From assembly GCA_963971285.1 (NCBI GenBank), contig OZ020262.1:8128745-8192744 (forward strand): DNA of 64,000 nucleotides. Reading direction: 5' to 3'. Below the pieces are notes generated by a model. It had not been told where the DNA came from and made no database searches. It saw only the letters and a list, made by a program, of their open reading frames with translations. Each line of letters begins with the position of its first letter. Within the stretch, counting starts at the first letter, position 1. Origin of the DNA: Astropecten irregularis (lineage: Eukaryota > Echinodermata > Asteroidea > Paxillosida > Astropectinidae). Shown here in pieces: positions 50,001-55,378 of the stretch. The position numbers and the translations under genes were made by a program.

Positions 50001-50425
50001 TCGCAACTCAATTTGCGATTCGTCATATCTGCGACGCGTCGCATCTATGCGGTGAGTCCATAGAGAAAGGATGCGTCTTAACTCTGCGACGCGTCGTAAG
50101 TTTTATGAAATCTGCCCCTGGAGTCTTTCAACACCAAAGCCAGATCTTGTACCCTTCACTGGACAGGACTTGTGTAGTGACCCGAGAAGAAGAAGGGTCA
50201 AAATATATTTTCTCTATCTTCCCATTGGTTCAACAAACGTCTTCCATAGCGGCGTAGAAATGTTAACGCAAGGCACACAAAAAAAATTTTACCACTCCCC
50301 CCTCCCCCAGTATTTTCGTGACATACATTTTCAACCTCAAAAACCTGTATACATAGTTTCACTTACCGTGCCAGTTGTACGTTCATGACTAAGACTACAA
50401 CGGCAAGGCAACTCGTGGTAAGCAT
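8995..50425 (-). CDS. Giant 55-exon gene: secreted EMI/EGF/FN3-like repeat protein
   Basis: Predicted extracellular multidomain protein, about 3,465 aa, joined by hand. Exons in transcript order: 50425-50367, 49183-49097, 48743-48679, 47411-47310, 45832-45695, 44951-44847, 44358-44113, 43595-43451, 42969-42738, 42355-42175, 41600-41307, 29633-29267, 29040-28914, 28586-28416, 28278-28084, 27272-26995, 26805-26661, 26166-25948, 25770-25620, 24963-24680, 24235-24032, 23810-23672, 23560-23396, 23331-23171, 23040-22750, 22474-22309, 22040-21828, 21427-21216, 21048-20943, 20626-20510, 20399-20255, 20097-19917, 19502-19226, 19107-18918, 18660-18333, 17616-17473, 17343-17215, 17112-16975, 16762-16586, 16431-16288, 16157-15977, 15883-15733, 15613-15486, 15384-15245, 14501-14360, 13793-13587, 13270-13067, 12825-12646, 12156-11585, 11049-10905, 10764-10543, 10415-10323, 10140-9806, 9623-9419, 9269-8995. 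Every junction is AG/GT with matching phase and no internal stop. I cannot name an orthologue. The start is the only Met giving a signal peptide; the end is provisional. No membrane segment was seen. Confidence 0.88.
11172..11530. mobile_element. Dispersed repeat family D, intronic copy
   Basis: An interspersed element of about 350-400 bp recognised by AATCTTCACAGAT, TATAACTTTCAGGGTAT, the GATCTCGGGG core and CCGATTGAGCT. Further copies or parts lie near 14,757-15,050, 21,440-21,730, 34,830-35,230, 47,490-47,830, 51,635-51,995, 53,585-54,215 (split), 56,345-56,700 and 57,070-57,420. It is the most abundant repeat of the window and has no coding potential. Confidence 0.7.
11585..12825 (-). CDS. 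Exons 48-49: FN3-like end plus galactose-binding-like domain
   Basis: Residues about 2,791-3,041. Exon 48 finishes a module (SDGFIVDTTPPEP) and begins a new domain with ENLIQNPSFEE, the N-terminal signature of DUF642/CBM-type galactose-binding-like jelly rolls. Exon 49 is the longest exon (572 nt). After a Ser/Thr/Asn-rich linker with several N-x-S/T sites it gives a DGYSFLSLHGSISQTF segment, PGRHYLVIIFASH, a conserved-looking HEHRFYFTA strand and the closing ILIDNIQ. The NPSFE...L-x-L-x-G-x-I-x-Q-x-F...IDNI order is the expected layout of that fold, so carbohydrate or glycan binding is plausible (inference). Confidence 0.83.
12200..12315 (-). mobile_element. tRNA-derived SINE head
   Basis: On the minus strand the sequence has a pol III A box (TGCTTCAGTTGG followed by TAGAGCGCCTG) and a B box (GGTTTGAATCCC) at tRNA spacing, then a tail ending TTTCTCTGTTCAC. 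A second tail copy in the opposite direction is at 12,500-12,545. It does not fold as a full tRNA and lacks a tRNA 3' end. Confidence 0.7.
13067..16157 (-). CDS. Exons 41-47: cysteine-rich insert and FN3-like modules
   Basis: Residues about 2,407-2,790. Exon 41 is unusual: a run of seven cysteines (CPPTTCQGHCACSPLDRVC and one more) inserted where a module linker is expected, perhaps a small disulphide knot. Exons 42-43 read YMLAAVWRVTEQKGLGIKW and YEWSIGDDSS. Exon 44 has IRYHIFLRAWYDSN and SDGVIPDITHP. Exon 45 has VYISWQRVFLDHDMSHYQVSL. Exon 46 has LRFYTNVRAFNKAGLHTL and SDGFVMDTRQPDAGLVFDG. Exon 47 has ASWHGFVDLESYIDRYEWCVG. Phases agree throughout. Confidence 0.86.
13867..14096. mobile_element. 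MITE family F copy
   Basis: Ends GGGGCCAATTTCATGG and CATGAAAGTGGCCCC, between exons 45 and 46. The interior (ATTGTTCTTTGGCTGTTG) is the complement of sequence in the 41.9 kb copy. Confidence 0.7.
16288..17616 (-). CDS. Exons 36-40: FN3-like modules, all phase 0
   Basis: Residues about 2,163-2,406. Five consecutive exons of 144, 129, 138, 177 and 144 nt all start and end in phase 0, unlike the mixed phases elsewhere. Any of them could be skipped without a frameshift. Exon 36 has HFSWLFSDQESGIKDQYVSVL; exon 37 RYVVTVAACNFAGLC; exon 38 VDGSPPSIGTFAID; exon 39 LAWLGFADVHSGIHHYLLSVG; exon 40 YLYVSIWAVNG. Exon 36 lies beside a LINE fragment and a small MITE in the preceding intron. Confidence 0.86.
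17674..17823. mobile_element. Short MITE before exon 36
   Basis: Ends GGGGTTTTTCGAAACGGATG and CGTTTCGAAAACCCC with GGATTGGGC paired inside. It lies in the intron between exons 35 and 36. Confidence 0.8.
17940..18250 (+). pseudogene. 3' end of a LINE reverse-transcriptase ORF, broken
   Basis: A plus-strand frame reads YRWLGHARRMDDTRLPKNIF, then after one stop RAVGRPVLRFKDVCKRDMK and SNLKAIF, then further stops. The R-W-L-G-H..R-M..P-K..G-R-P..R-F-K-D pattern is typical of the C-terminal end of non-LTR retrotransposon polyproteins. It is a dead 5'-truncated fragment, antisense to the host gene. Confidence 0.72.
18333..20626 (-). CDS. Exons 30-35: FN3-like modules
   Basis: Residues about 1,750-2,162. 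Exon 30 has IYYATIR; exon 31 ITIDYSPPVISSS; exon 32 ESGIVYYEWAVGSLAGHADI and YFITVK; exon 33 FTVDASPPLAGHVLDGDPS then FWEGFHDPHSTLVGYSWMAG; exon 34 YYVTVVACNAADLC and SDGVMVDDFPPVPGHVYDG; exon 35 (328 nt, a nearly whole module) WWGFHDPHSSLSHYEWRAG and VDSSPPVIVNPP. This is the best-conserved part of the array and the best source for a repeat profile. Confidence 0.88.
20943..23040 (-). CDS. Exons 25-29: FN3-like modules
   Basis: Residues about 1,421-1,749. Exon 25 (291 nt) has TDGFWVLSKPPEVG and FYEWNIAED. Exon 26 (22474-22309) contains no Met, so an ORF scan starting at Met misses it; it encodes CLRLSLRGYNKAGLSSVGS and ends with donor GTAAGT. Exon 27 has TLSAVWPTL and YTWAVIEDTG. Exon 28 has SDGVVIDTTPPTTGVVW, an almost ideal signature. 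Exon 29 (21048-20943), also without Met, encodes LVIHWRSFVDVEEHG and HSGIKYYEYAIG. Confidence 0.86.
23171..24963 (-). CDS. Exons 20-24: FN3-like modules
   Basis: Residues about 1,103-1,420. Exon 20 has YYVSVRALNGAGLS and the divergent opener VLDVAPPGEEG. Exon 21 has ISARWFGFEHPHLDVTYEIAVG. Exon 22 has TYYVTVRANSNAGS and SDGVKV, but the usual D-T-P-P is replaced. Exon 23 has ISARWTIPEEL. Exon 24 starts at acceptor TTTAG|TC to restore phase. Signature residues are weaker here than in neighbouring modules, so this looks like a fast-evolving stretch of the array. All five junctions agree in phase. Confidence 0.84.
25086..25702 (-). repeat. Tandem duplication of the exon 19 3' half
   Basis: The 3' half of exon 19, with its donor GTGAGT, is repeated with donors at about 25190, 25330, 25471 and 25619 (spacing 140, 141, 148 bp; the last is the real exon). 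An older fragment sits at about 25086-25140. Each copy retains DYLIAEWGDRSF..YQVG-like coding and the donor, and at its 5' side has a CTGTTTAG acceptor-like sequence. The bounded segment is 82 nt, so inclusion would break the frame. Confidence 0.75.
25620..27272 (-). CDS. Exons 16-19: FN3-like modules
   Basis: Residues about 839-1,102. Exon 16 reads YYATVIAYNRA, then SDGVVIDSTPPELSQIG. Exon 17 uses the acceptor TCTAG just before codons S-K-A-T, the only one that preserves phase. Exon 18 has VNISWKGDDKESSIYDYEIG and VLYLVVKAVNKAQLS. Exon 19 has FIVDTSPPLFVGQV and ends in phase 1 at donor GTGAGT. The intron between exons 17 and 18 holds a long CCACA microsatellite, and the intron after exon 19 carries tandem copies of the exon 19 3' half. 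Confidence 0.86.
26385..26547. repeat. (CCACA)n pentanucleotide microsatellite
   Basis: About 160 bp of almost perfect CCACA repeats in the intron between exons 17 and 18, flanked on both sides (26,210-26,385 and 26,548-26,615) by degenerate CAGCCCA-rich sequence. Long ORFs read through it on both strands only because a 5-bp unit without stops stays open; they are not genes. Confidence 0.95.
27480..27802 (-). mobile_element. Second tRNA-derived SINE family
   Basis: On the minus strand it starts with a tRNA-like head: A box TGGCCTAGTGGTCTGG and B box GGGTTCGAATCC. A body with CTTGGGCAAGACGCT and CACCCAGGTGTAAATGGGTA follows. Its body differs from the copies at 12.2 and 44.6 kb, so it belongs to another family. 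Confidence 0.7.
27887..28069. mobile_element. MITE 13 bp from the exon 15 donor
   Basis: Inverted ends GGCTGCGTTCGAGCG and CGCTCGAACGCAGCC, with internal pairs CTCGTGTTAACACGAG and GGAGTATACTC. It is inserted in the intron just after the exon 15 splice donor at 28,083. Confidence 0.85.
28084..29633 (-). CDS. Exons 12-15: start of the FN3-like module array
   Basis: Residues about 552-838, the first exons after the intron that hosts the large transposon. Exon 12 (367 nt) ends a module with HVDSSPPII; exon 13 has IHSGIRTIEWYLYDN; exon 14 has a cysteine cluster (C-x5-C-x-C-x5-C) and YFVKLTVTNHARL; exon 15 opens the next module with ITVDTSPPQAGVVHDG and continues into WDGFFDKESGIKFYMYIF. The repeat grammar is D-T-x-P-P opening, W-x-G-F, S-G-I-x-x-Y, then V-x-x-x-N-x-A-x-L closing. 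The exon 15 donor (GTAAGA after GGT) lies only 13 bp from a MITE. Confidence 0.85.
29948..34809 (+). CDS. Transposon YqaJ-like nuclease with SWIM and PHD fingers
   Basis: Second gene of the transposon, probably a PD-(D/E)xK nuclease. Exons I support: 29948-30169, 30880-31268, 31803-31932, 32332-32654, 32946-33157, about 34008-34809. The start is the ATG at 29948. Exons 2-3 join to make a SWIM zinc finger, C-T-C-x6-C-S-H. Exon 5 begins the YqaJ domain (R-T-x-S-x-L-W...R-T-G-R-V-T-A-S). The last exon holds its catalytic core, GATPDGIL followed by IEVKCP (the D and E-x-K residues), then YYYQVQAQL, and ends with a PHD-type C4HC3 finger (CSWC, MVKC, WFHMDC, WYCPHC). Two defects were seen: exon 4 is one base short (323 nt) with the frame changing at an A10 run near 32380, and the junction into the last exon is one base out of phase at the nearest AG. 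It is therefore likely broken or needs transcript evidence. Confidence 0.78.
33218..33548. mobile_element. MITE in an intron of the nuclease gene
   Basis: Imperfect inverted ends, GGCCTTTTCACACTATC on the left and its counterpart ATAGTGTGATAAGCCC on the right, enclose a GC-richer segment with internal inverted motifs around GATCCGGTT and AACCCCG. No coding capacity. The target duplication is not clear. Confidence 0.55.
35823..36406. mobile_element. Hairpin MITE with a second MITE nested in its left arm
   Basis: Two arms of about 240 bp pair around a centre near 36,170 (GGGAGCCTTT..AAAAGGCTCCC). Examples are CAACAAACCTC with GAGGTTTGTTG and CACACTGAACACAG with CTGTGTTCAGTGTG. The left arm is interrupted at 35,884-35,975 by a copy of the GGGAGACTTTGGAGAACC family, while the right arm still shows the uninterrupted sequence. 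It lies between the two convergent transposon genes. Confidence 0.85.
35884..35975. mobile_element. MITE family B copy (GGGAGACTTTGGAGAACC)
   Basis: Short palindromic element with ends ATGGGAGACTTTGGAGAACC and GGTTCTTCAAAGTCTCCCAT and a CG-rich middle (GCGCGCGCATGC, CACGTGCGCTGTTGACTTGA). Other copies are at 55,379-55,519 and 62,955-63,095. Confidence 0.85.
36554..36953. mobile_element. MITE with duplicated right end
   Basis: Inverted ends AGGCCTAAAAAAAAAATTG and CAATTTTTTTTAGGCCT, with GTTGTGTTGCCC just inside. The right-hand 102-103 bp (36,749-36,850) is repeated in tandem at 36,851-36,953 with almost no change, so the element has two right ends. Confidence 0.82.
37102..40455 (-). CDS. THAP-DDE transposase (ISL2EU/Harbinger type), 660 aa
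   Basis: Two exons, 40455-40242 and 38870-37102, joined in phase 1, with one continuous 660-residue reading frame. Residues 1-90 form a THAP zinc finger: C-V-V-G-C near the start, R-W, then C-S-S-H-F, followed by GKPAAL and DDPDWAPT. The codons across the splice complete the conserved SGKP, confirming the junction. Next comes a 16-unit SPVSTHLAKE(QME) repeat, a short coiled coil (ELERRLHNVEQDN), a helix-turn-helix (FDEDIAYRFCVNQSTVSR) and a DDE_Tnp_4-type core with the triad in AVILDCTE, LILADRGF and HVERVIG. No stop or frameshift was seen, so it may still be active. It should bind the TIRs and catalyse excision and insertion. Confidence 0.9.
38126..38690 (-). repeat. Coding minisatellite of 39- and 30-bp units in the transposase
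   Basis: Sixteen in-frame units lie between the THAP and DDE parts. Nine are long (13 codons, SPVSTHLAKEQME) and seven short (10 codons, SPVSTHLAKE). In protein order they run L L S L S L L S L S S L S L S L. Units are almost identical in DNA, which implies recent expansion. Because both unit lengths are multiples of three, several other frames also stay open; those ORFs are shadows. Confidence 0.93.
39352..39522. mobile_element. MITE family F copy (GGCCAATTTCAT type)
   Basis: Inverted ends around GAGGTCAATTTCACCAAAC and CCTGAAATTGACCCC, with CTTACAATTGATTGTAAGG inside. It lies in the first intron of the transposase. Related copies are at 13,867-14,096, 41,870-42,110 and 49,970-50,118. Confidence 0.55.
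41307..44358 (-). CDS. Exons 7-11: unique N-terminal beta-rich region
   Basis: Residues about 186-551. Exon 7 is a Ser/Thr-rich linker followed by an alternating hydrophobic segment (TSIKINWKSSY, IHSYRLGIIA) resembling the first half of a fibronectin-III fold. Exons 8-9 carry six cysteines and no family I recognise, with the segment GGFLKLYNRDYGNVFGSVGQ. Exon 10 has the first clear FN3-like strand pattern, VSITWQGWSDGLAGIKEYDLQV. Exon 11 has IILTAVDNAGNF, the domain-closing strand of the module. The phase sequence 1-1, 1-2, 2-0, 0-1, 1-1 is internally consistent. Confidence 0.83.
41870..42110. mobile_element. MITE family F copy
   Basis: Near-perfect ends GGGGCCAATTTCATAAAACT and AGTTTTATGAAATTGGCCCC, with TTAAGCACAACAATTTGCTT near the left end and its approximate complement near the right. 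It lies in the intron between exons 10 and 11. Confidence 0.88.
42460..42735. repeat. Tandem repeat beside exon 9 donor
   Basis: Roughly three diverged units of about 90-100 bp built around CAACAACTAGCAACT and CGATTATCAACTACTC, ending at the exon 9 donor. Units near 42,556 and 42,648 also contain the CAACTAACCTGAGAG-like bases that form the real donor side at 42,731-42,740, so the duplication has carried copies of the splice donor with it. Confidence 0.7.
43885..44073. mobile_element. MITE related to the 53.8 kb element
   Basis: Ends TTTGCGGAAACACCAT and ATGGTGTTTCCGCAAA with CGTTCGTACTTTCGC paired inside. It shares the upstream CTTTGCATGGTG segment with the element at 53,775. Confidence 0.78.
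44574..44680 (+). mobile_element. tRNA-derived SINE
   Basis: A box TGGCTCAGTTGGTAGAGCG and B box AGTTTGAATCCC at tRNA spacing, followed by the same tail, CAATTTCTCTTTGTTCAC, as the copy near 12.5 kb. It lies in the intron after exon 6. Confidence 0.75.
44847..47411 (-). CDS. Exons 4-6: three EGF-like / cysteine-rich modules
   Basis: Residues about 71-185. Each exon (47411-47310, 45832-45695, 44951-44847) begins and ends in phase 1, the symmetrical class 1-1 arrangement typical of shuffled EGF modules. Exon 4 shows C-P-N-G-G-S-C then C-x-x-C-x-x-G-Y-Y-x-x-R-C. Exon 6 shows C-F-P-G-S-C-T-x-x-Q-C-x-C-x-x-G-F-Y-G-D-D-C. Both are standard EGF endings. Exon 5 has seven cysteines and the segment CVTCDGDYGESNG, less typical and perhaps a cysteine-rich repeat of another class. 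No calcium-binding consensus was seen, so the role is probably structural or adhesive. Confidence 0.82.
45315..45445. mobile_element. Short MITE in the intron after exon 5
   Basis: Ends GGGCCTGTTTGTTTC and GAAACAAACAGGCCC, with GGATCC-rich inner pairs. No coding sequence. Confidence 0.75.
45933..46549. mobile_element. Foldback-like inverted repeat element
   Basis: Arms of about 250 bp pair across a centre near 46,240. Examples are GAGCCGAATTC with GGATTCGGCTC, CCACGTGCCAGTGGATAT with its complement, ACCAGCGAGTAG with CTACTCGCTGGT, and TTATGAGGTATAG with CTATACCTCATA. It lies in the intron between exons 4 and 5. Confidence 0.78.
48679..50425 (-). CDS. Exons 1-3: signal peptide and EMI-like domain
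   Basis: Residues 1 to about 70. Exon 1 (59 nt) encodes a Met followed by a hydrophobic stretch rich in Val/Leu/Ala, a typical cleavable signal peptide, and ends at donor GTAAGT in phase 2. Exons 2 and 3 carry a cysteine pattern with CDC near the start, YYTLC, FSCTQFR, then CSKCCDNWEGEVDKGC. An aromatic-rich N-terminal part followed by C-x-x-C-C-x-x-W-x-G-x(5)-C is the layout of EMI domains, which sit just behind the signal peptide in MEGF-type extracellular proteins. The domain call is from pattern alone; the signal peptide is clear. Confidence 0.8.
49247..49679. mobile_element. MITE with GAGGTTTCGCA ends
   Basis: Ends GAGGTTTCGCATGCGAGCGA and CGTTCGCTTGCGAAACCTC enclose a CG-rich body with GTATACGCATACGCGTACG. 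It lies in intron 1 of the large gene. Confidence 0.75.
49970..50118. mobile_element. MITE family F relative with GCGACGCGTCGC palindromes
   Basis: Ends GGGGGCCAATTTCATAAAG and TTTATGAAATCTGCCCCTG. The inside has repeated GCGACGCGTCGCA. A partial relative is at 63,729-63,790 (TTTCATAAAGTTCTGCGACG). Confidence 0.7.
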
Positions 50426-52809
50426 GACTTCTCACAACCGATTCAGATCTGAAATCAAGTGATTAGAAGGCTTGATGATCTGAAAACTTTACAGGCTTGT
50501 ATATAAATCTAACGCCAATTAAGTTTGGTAATGATTAAATAATGATGTTAAGCTGCAAACTGGTGCGCGCAAGGTTATGCCTATGCCCAAATATGTTATG
50601 CGCTTTAACTTGACGAACCACAAAAAAAAATCATAATGACCTATCCTTTATACTCAATGACCTGCATATCACCAGGGGCCATTTTCATAGAGCTGCTTAA
50701 TTGCATCAAAATTTGCTTAAGCACCAAATACCTTGGTAAATAAAATCACTATGCCAGCCAAAACTCCCTGTGATGTTATGCTCTGCAAACAATGGCCGAA
50801 TTTTTGCTTTTAAGCATGAAACTGATCATTGACTTCTATCTCACATATTGACGTTCTCAATCAGATCTATGCCATCGTCACGGTTTTCAATAAGTTCCTT
50901 TAATTCCAAACTTACCTTATCAATGATAGCAGACTGCAGTGTGCATAACTTCATTGGACGCTGTAGAATATAGTAAAGAGTTGGTAATTAAGATCCGACC
51001 ACTCACATACGACAGGTATGCCACACCTCAGGCAAAGCCGCACTAGAACGTGCGGTTCTCAAACTGGGATAGTTCCCTGAAGTATATTTCGTAAAAAGAG
51101 GAAGATAACCAATTTCCCGGAAAGGTTTTATGCGAGCTTATTAATCTACTACAGTCAAAAGGTCCCGGCCTGTATAGAATATCATAGGGTGAAGGTTTCA
51201 CCTTCAACCAAGCTCCAAGTCTACTAACCGTAACTTATGTAAGTTTGGTCACTGACACACACGTACAGTGTACCAACCGGTTCAGTCTGATTCGGGCCGC
51301 GGTAAACGTTCTGTGCACATAGCATTTACTGCACTTCATAAGCATGCAATGCCAACTACATGTACATGGGACCCAGCAAACAGAAACTTCACCACCATAA
51401 TCCATACAAAGTAACAAAGCTTAAAATTCTTTGAAAATGCGAGTTTGAAAGCAATGACAAAGTAGCGTCCTTGGCTATTCTCTGAATGTACATGATAACC
51501 CGTCACAAAAAAAAACACTCCACGAATAGACCATGCATGGAGGTATCCATAGATCCCCAACAATAATGCCTTATATATCAACTTGCTGAAAGGTCTCTCG
51601 TGGTTTACCCATTATGTACTTACAGTAAAAGGCATAATAATACATGATTGGTAAAGGTCACAGAACAGCACTCACACTTTGTCTGATCAAACACGCACAT
51701 AGAATAATAAACCTGTGAAAATTTGAGCTCAATCAAACTTCTGAGTCACGAGAGAATAGCTTATAAAACATAAACAATGGCTTTGATCTTACCCCGAGAT
51801 CAAAACTCGTTTCGGTCTTTGTTTGACTAATTTCTGGAAAAAAAAAAAAGCATTTCAAGCGGAAATATTTAACGGTATGTTTCTACCAGCACCATTTTCA
51901 TACTCTGAAAGTTTGCGTAAATCTGTGAACATTTTTGTTTGGGTAGGCCTTCATGTATGTTAGCAATACTATGCTGTACCGTTAAGGTTTAATTTTTACT
52001 GTATATTAACAAAGTTTAGGCCTACGATTTTCACATTTTGGGTGTGATCATTGAGTAAGTAAAGTGAGATCCTCAATGGCGTGAAAGGTATTATTGTTTG
52101 CCTTGTCAGCACGTAAAACATCCCGGGTCAAGTTTCAATACAGTACGAAATACGTATCCCATGGTTCAAGCAACGTGATTATTCCACAATAACGCACATG
52201 TCTATACATTAACACGAGGGCCCATAATTAACCTGTGTATGACATATCTTGCAGTTATAACATTTTAACACGGGTAACAGTCGAAATATACCGAAATATT
52301 CAATGAACATATGGGCCAACCGGTCTCGATCGACCCATTTCACACAATCTAGTTTTAGCCTAAAGGGTCGCCACACTGGTCCGGGCCCCGTATTAAAACT
52401 TTCCAGTGTCAAAATAGTTTTTCCCTTCCGCACCGTTACATTGTTGGTCCCATGCACTAGAACGCGAAAACAATTCCAAGAGTAAAATTTCTGTAATAGT
52501 GTGTTCTCGATATACCATCTTTTGATTACAAACTAACATACGGTTTATGAAAGTGAAACTACCCGTGGTCAGTAGCCTATTATACGTTCGGTTTATTCCC
52601 TAATGGTGATTTCATTCCTCTTTTAAAGTAGTTGTTCCATGGTATATAATACACTGACCGTTTATATTATATGGCCTTCAATCATCCCTTCCAGTGATCC
52701 TGCAGTGAGTGGCCTTCAATGTTGTCAATGGTGCTCATGACCTCGAGCACTGCCGCTTCCTCGGCAAGGAACACGTATAGGTATAATAATGGCATGCCCA
52801 CGACTAATA
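50426..52809. other. Upstream of the large gene; no gene recognised
   Basis: The first coding exon starts at 50,425; any 5' UTR exon and promoter should lie here, but I could not place a TATA box or initiator with confidence. A partial family F-like segment lies near 50,672-50,830 and a family D copy at 51,635-51,995. Confidence 0.4.
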
Positions 52810-53018
52810 CAATACACGGGTTTACACCATGGCGGCCATCTTAGATTTTGATCGCAACTTCAAAACGGGGCACTTCCACGCACCCACACTTTGCGAAGTG
52901 AAAACCTGTCCATTGTCGAAGACAATATACGGGTTTTCACTTCGGCGGTTTTGATTGCGACTTCAAAACGAGGCACTATCACGCATGCGCACTTTTCGAA
53001 GTGTAAACCCGTGTATTG
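52810..53018. mobile_element. MITE family C (CAATACACGGGTTTACAC)
   Basis: Ends CAATACACGGGTTTACAC and GTGTAAACCCGTGTATTG. The body is made of two related hairpin halves meeting near 52,930 (GACAATATACGGGTTTTCAC). A single-half copy is at 56,037-56,130. Confidence 0.85.
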
Positions 53019-53774
53019 AAAGTTTCCATCATCTGCCGGATCGAATTATTTTTTATCCCGGTGCTGTTTTCAGAAAAGAGTATTTGACTGGTCACATGGT
53101 CAGGCAATAATCAGGTTGGTCCTACTTCCCTCATTGTAATGGCTGTCATCCAGCAGGAAAGATGTTCGTTCAAGCATACAAGTGGTCCGATGGAGTTTCG
53201 GTGTCATTGCCCTTTGCATGCCTTTTACCGGTCAGTGTAGTGTAGGCCTACAACTTGCACTCATGGGGAAAATCGCTGTGATAGGTGGTTCGTTACCATA
53301 GGGTCCTACCTCCTTTAATTAAATGATGAGTTGGAGAGGACCTAAGAGGAATTGTCTCGCTGTTCCAGACAGTGTAGTCTGGCCGTCTCGGGAGAAAGTT
53401 GGGACGGCCCTGAGAGTACACTGGCCGGAGCGTCGAGATAATTTCCCACCCGTTCTTGTCAGAACCACTATTCTAGAAAAGAGTTTCATGGTGTCTCCGC
53501 AAAGCTTCCTTACTTCTTATGTTACTTCCGCCATGTTGCCCTTGACTCAACACGGGACCAGAACTTAAATGGCTGCAGTGTTAAAGGTAATATCATAATT
53601 TGATTTTTGTCAAAGAAATGCAGATTCATGGCCAAGAATATAAAGGAAAATACGGTATAATAGTCAAATGTGAACTTTTTTGAGAAAACAGTGAAAATGC
53701 CTACAGTACTTTTAAAAACTGTTCGCCGTTATTTTTGTATCTTTAAAAAGATCTAAATTGTTTTTCGTCATTGG

Positions 53775-54061
53775 TATTTAAGTAGGTTTTGAAGCTTTGC
53801 ATGGTGGAAGTCACATAATAAGGAAAGGTTTGCGGAGGCACCATGTATAATCTCTTTGATGGATGTGTGGTTCTAAAAAGAACCGGCGAGAAGTTGATCT
53901 CGACGTTCCGGCCAGTGTACTCTGGCCGTCCACACTCTCCTGAGGACGGCCAGAGTATACACTGGCCAGAACGTCGAGATCAACTTCTCACCGGTTCTTT
54001 TCAGAACCACACATCCATCAAAGAGATTATACATGGTGCCTCCGCAAACCTTTCCTTATTA
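53775..54061. mobile_element. Palindromic MITE inserted into a family D repeat
   Basis: The core is a near-perfect palindrome: GGTTTGCGGAGGCACCATGT against its complement, and GATCTCGACGTTC with GAACGTCGAGATC. The 9-mer CGTCATTGG occurs at both borders (53,766-53,774 and 54,062-54,070), and family D sequence resumes on both sides, so this looks like a target duplication of 8-9 bp. A related partial copy is at 53,380-53,510. Confidence 0.78.
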
Positions 54062-54936
54062 CGTCATTGGAATTACTAAAACGTTCTGCTTAGATACTGC
54101 ATTTCAGGCAGAAAGTATTGACGGTATGTTTCTACCATCGTCATCTTTATACCCTGTAAGTTATAACTAAATCTGTGAAGATTTCTGATTCGGTATGCTA
54201 CATGTAGGTTGACTGTAGGCGGTACCACTGGGGAGTTTCTCAACCAGTCTTCCCGTCTGTTATCCACCTTTCTCAGGTGATACTAAGTTTCAGGCCTGTC
54301 CATTAAATTTTGTCGTCATCGCATCTCTTTTGAGTGCTCTTTTACGTATCCAGATAACCACATGATTTATCCCACCAAGTCGACTTATTGAGCCCTAAAA
54401 GTCGACTTATTGAGATAATTTATTCGTACAAGATGACTTAGTGAAAACTAAGACGCCGGCTATTCATATGCTGACAATCTTGCCAAGACGACTTACTGAC
54501 CGAAGGAAGTCGATTTGTCCCGATAGTTTACCTTGTAAAGACGTCTTAATAAAACTGAGGTTATTTATCAGGATAAGACTACTTTTTAAATGCACATCGT
54601 TGACTTGCCCAGATAAATAATGATTAGGATTAGTCCACTTTAATTTCGTTTTCCCTAAAAGACATCTTGTTGAGATAATTAATGAGACAATAGAACTTAA
54701 ACCACTTAAAAATTCGACTTGGCGAATTAAATTATGTGCCGGTTATCTGAATAAGTGGTTCGAGGAAATCAAGAACAACTTACGAACATCGGGAATGAAA
54801 CCATGTAGGTATGTTTTTAAGTAGTTCATATTTGTTGGATATGGATCGGGGCATCGATAAACACCTGAGTAAGAATATGAGCACATCTATTAAACGATTG
54901 TAGTGGTGACACAAAGTTTGTTGGGAGGAAATATTA

Positions 54937-55373
54937 GGCACGTTCTCACACACCAAATAGCGCGACTATTTGGGTCGCGATTTGAAGCGCGACCCAAATA
55001 GTCGCGCTTTTTGTCGTGTTCACACAGCCAAAAAAAGCGCGACCCAAATCGCACCGGTACGATTTCTATCAAAATGCGCGTACGCGATTCTTAAATGTTT
55101 AGCGTAAAGTTGGCATGCATCCTGTGCTTAACTCGCGCGCCCGCCTTGCATGATGGGATATAAAAAACCGGTATTTTTTGGTGCACCGTTCACACAGCAA
55201 ATAATCGCGACTATTTGCAAAAAGACGCACTACTAGTGCGATTTGGAGCGCGCTCCAAATCGCGATGCAAATCGCGATTATTTGTGTCCCCACACAAACA
55301 AGCGCGACTATTTGGGTCGCGCTCCAAATCGCGACCCAAATAGTCGCGCTTTTTTGGTGTGTGAGAACGTGCC
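54937..55373. mobile_element. MITE with 5-bp TATTA target duplication
   Basis: Ends GGCACGTTCTCACACACCAA and TTGGTGTGTGAGAACGTGCC are flanked by TATTA on both sides (54,932-54,936 and 55,374-55,378). The interior is packed with repeats of GCGCGACCCAAATAGTCGCG-type sequence in both directions. Confidence 0.9.
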
Positions 55374-55378
55374 TATTA

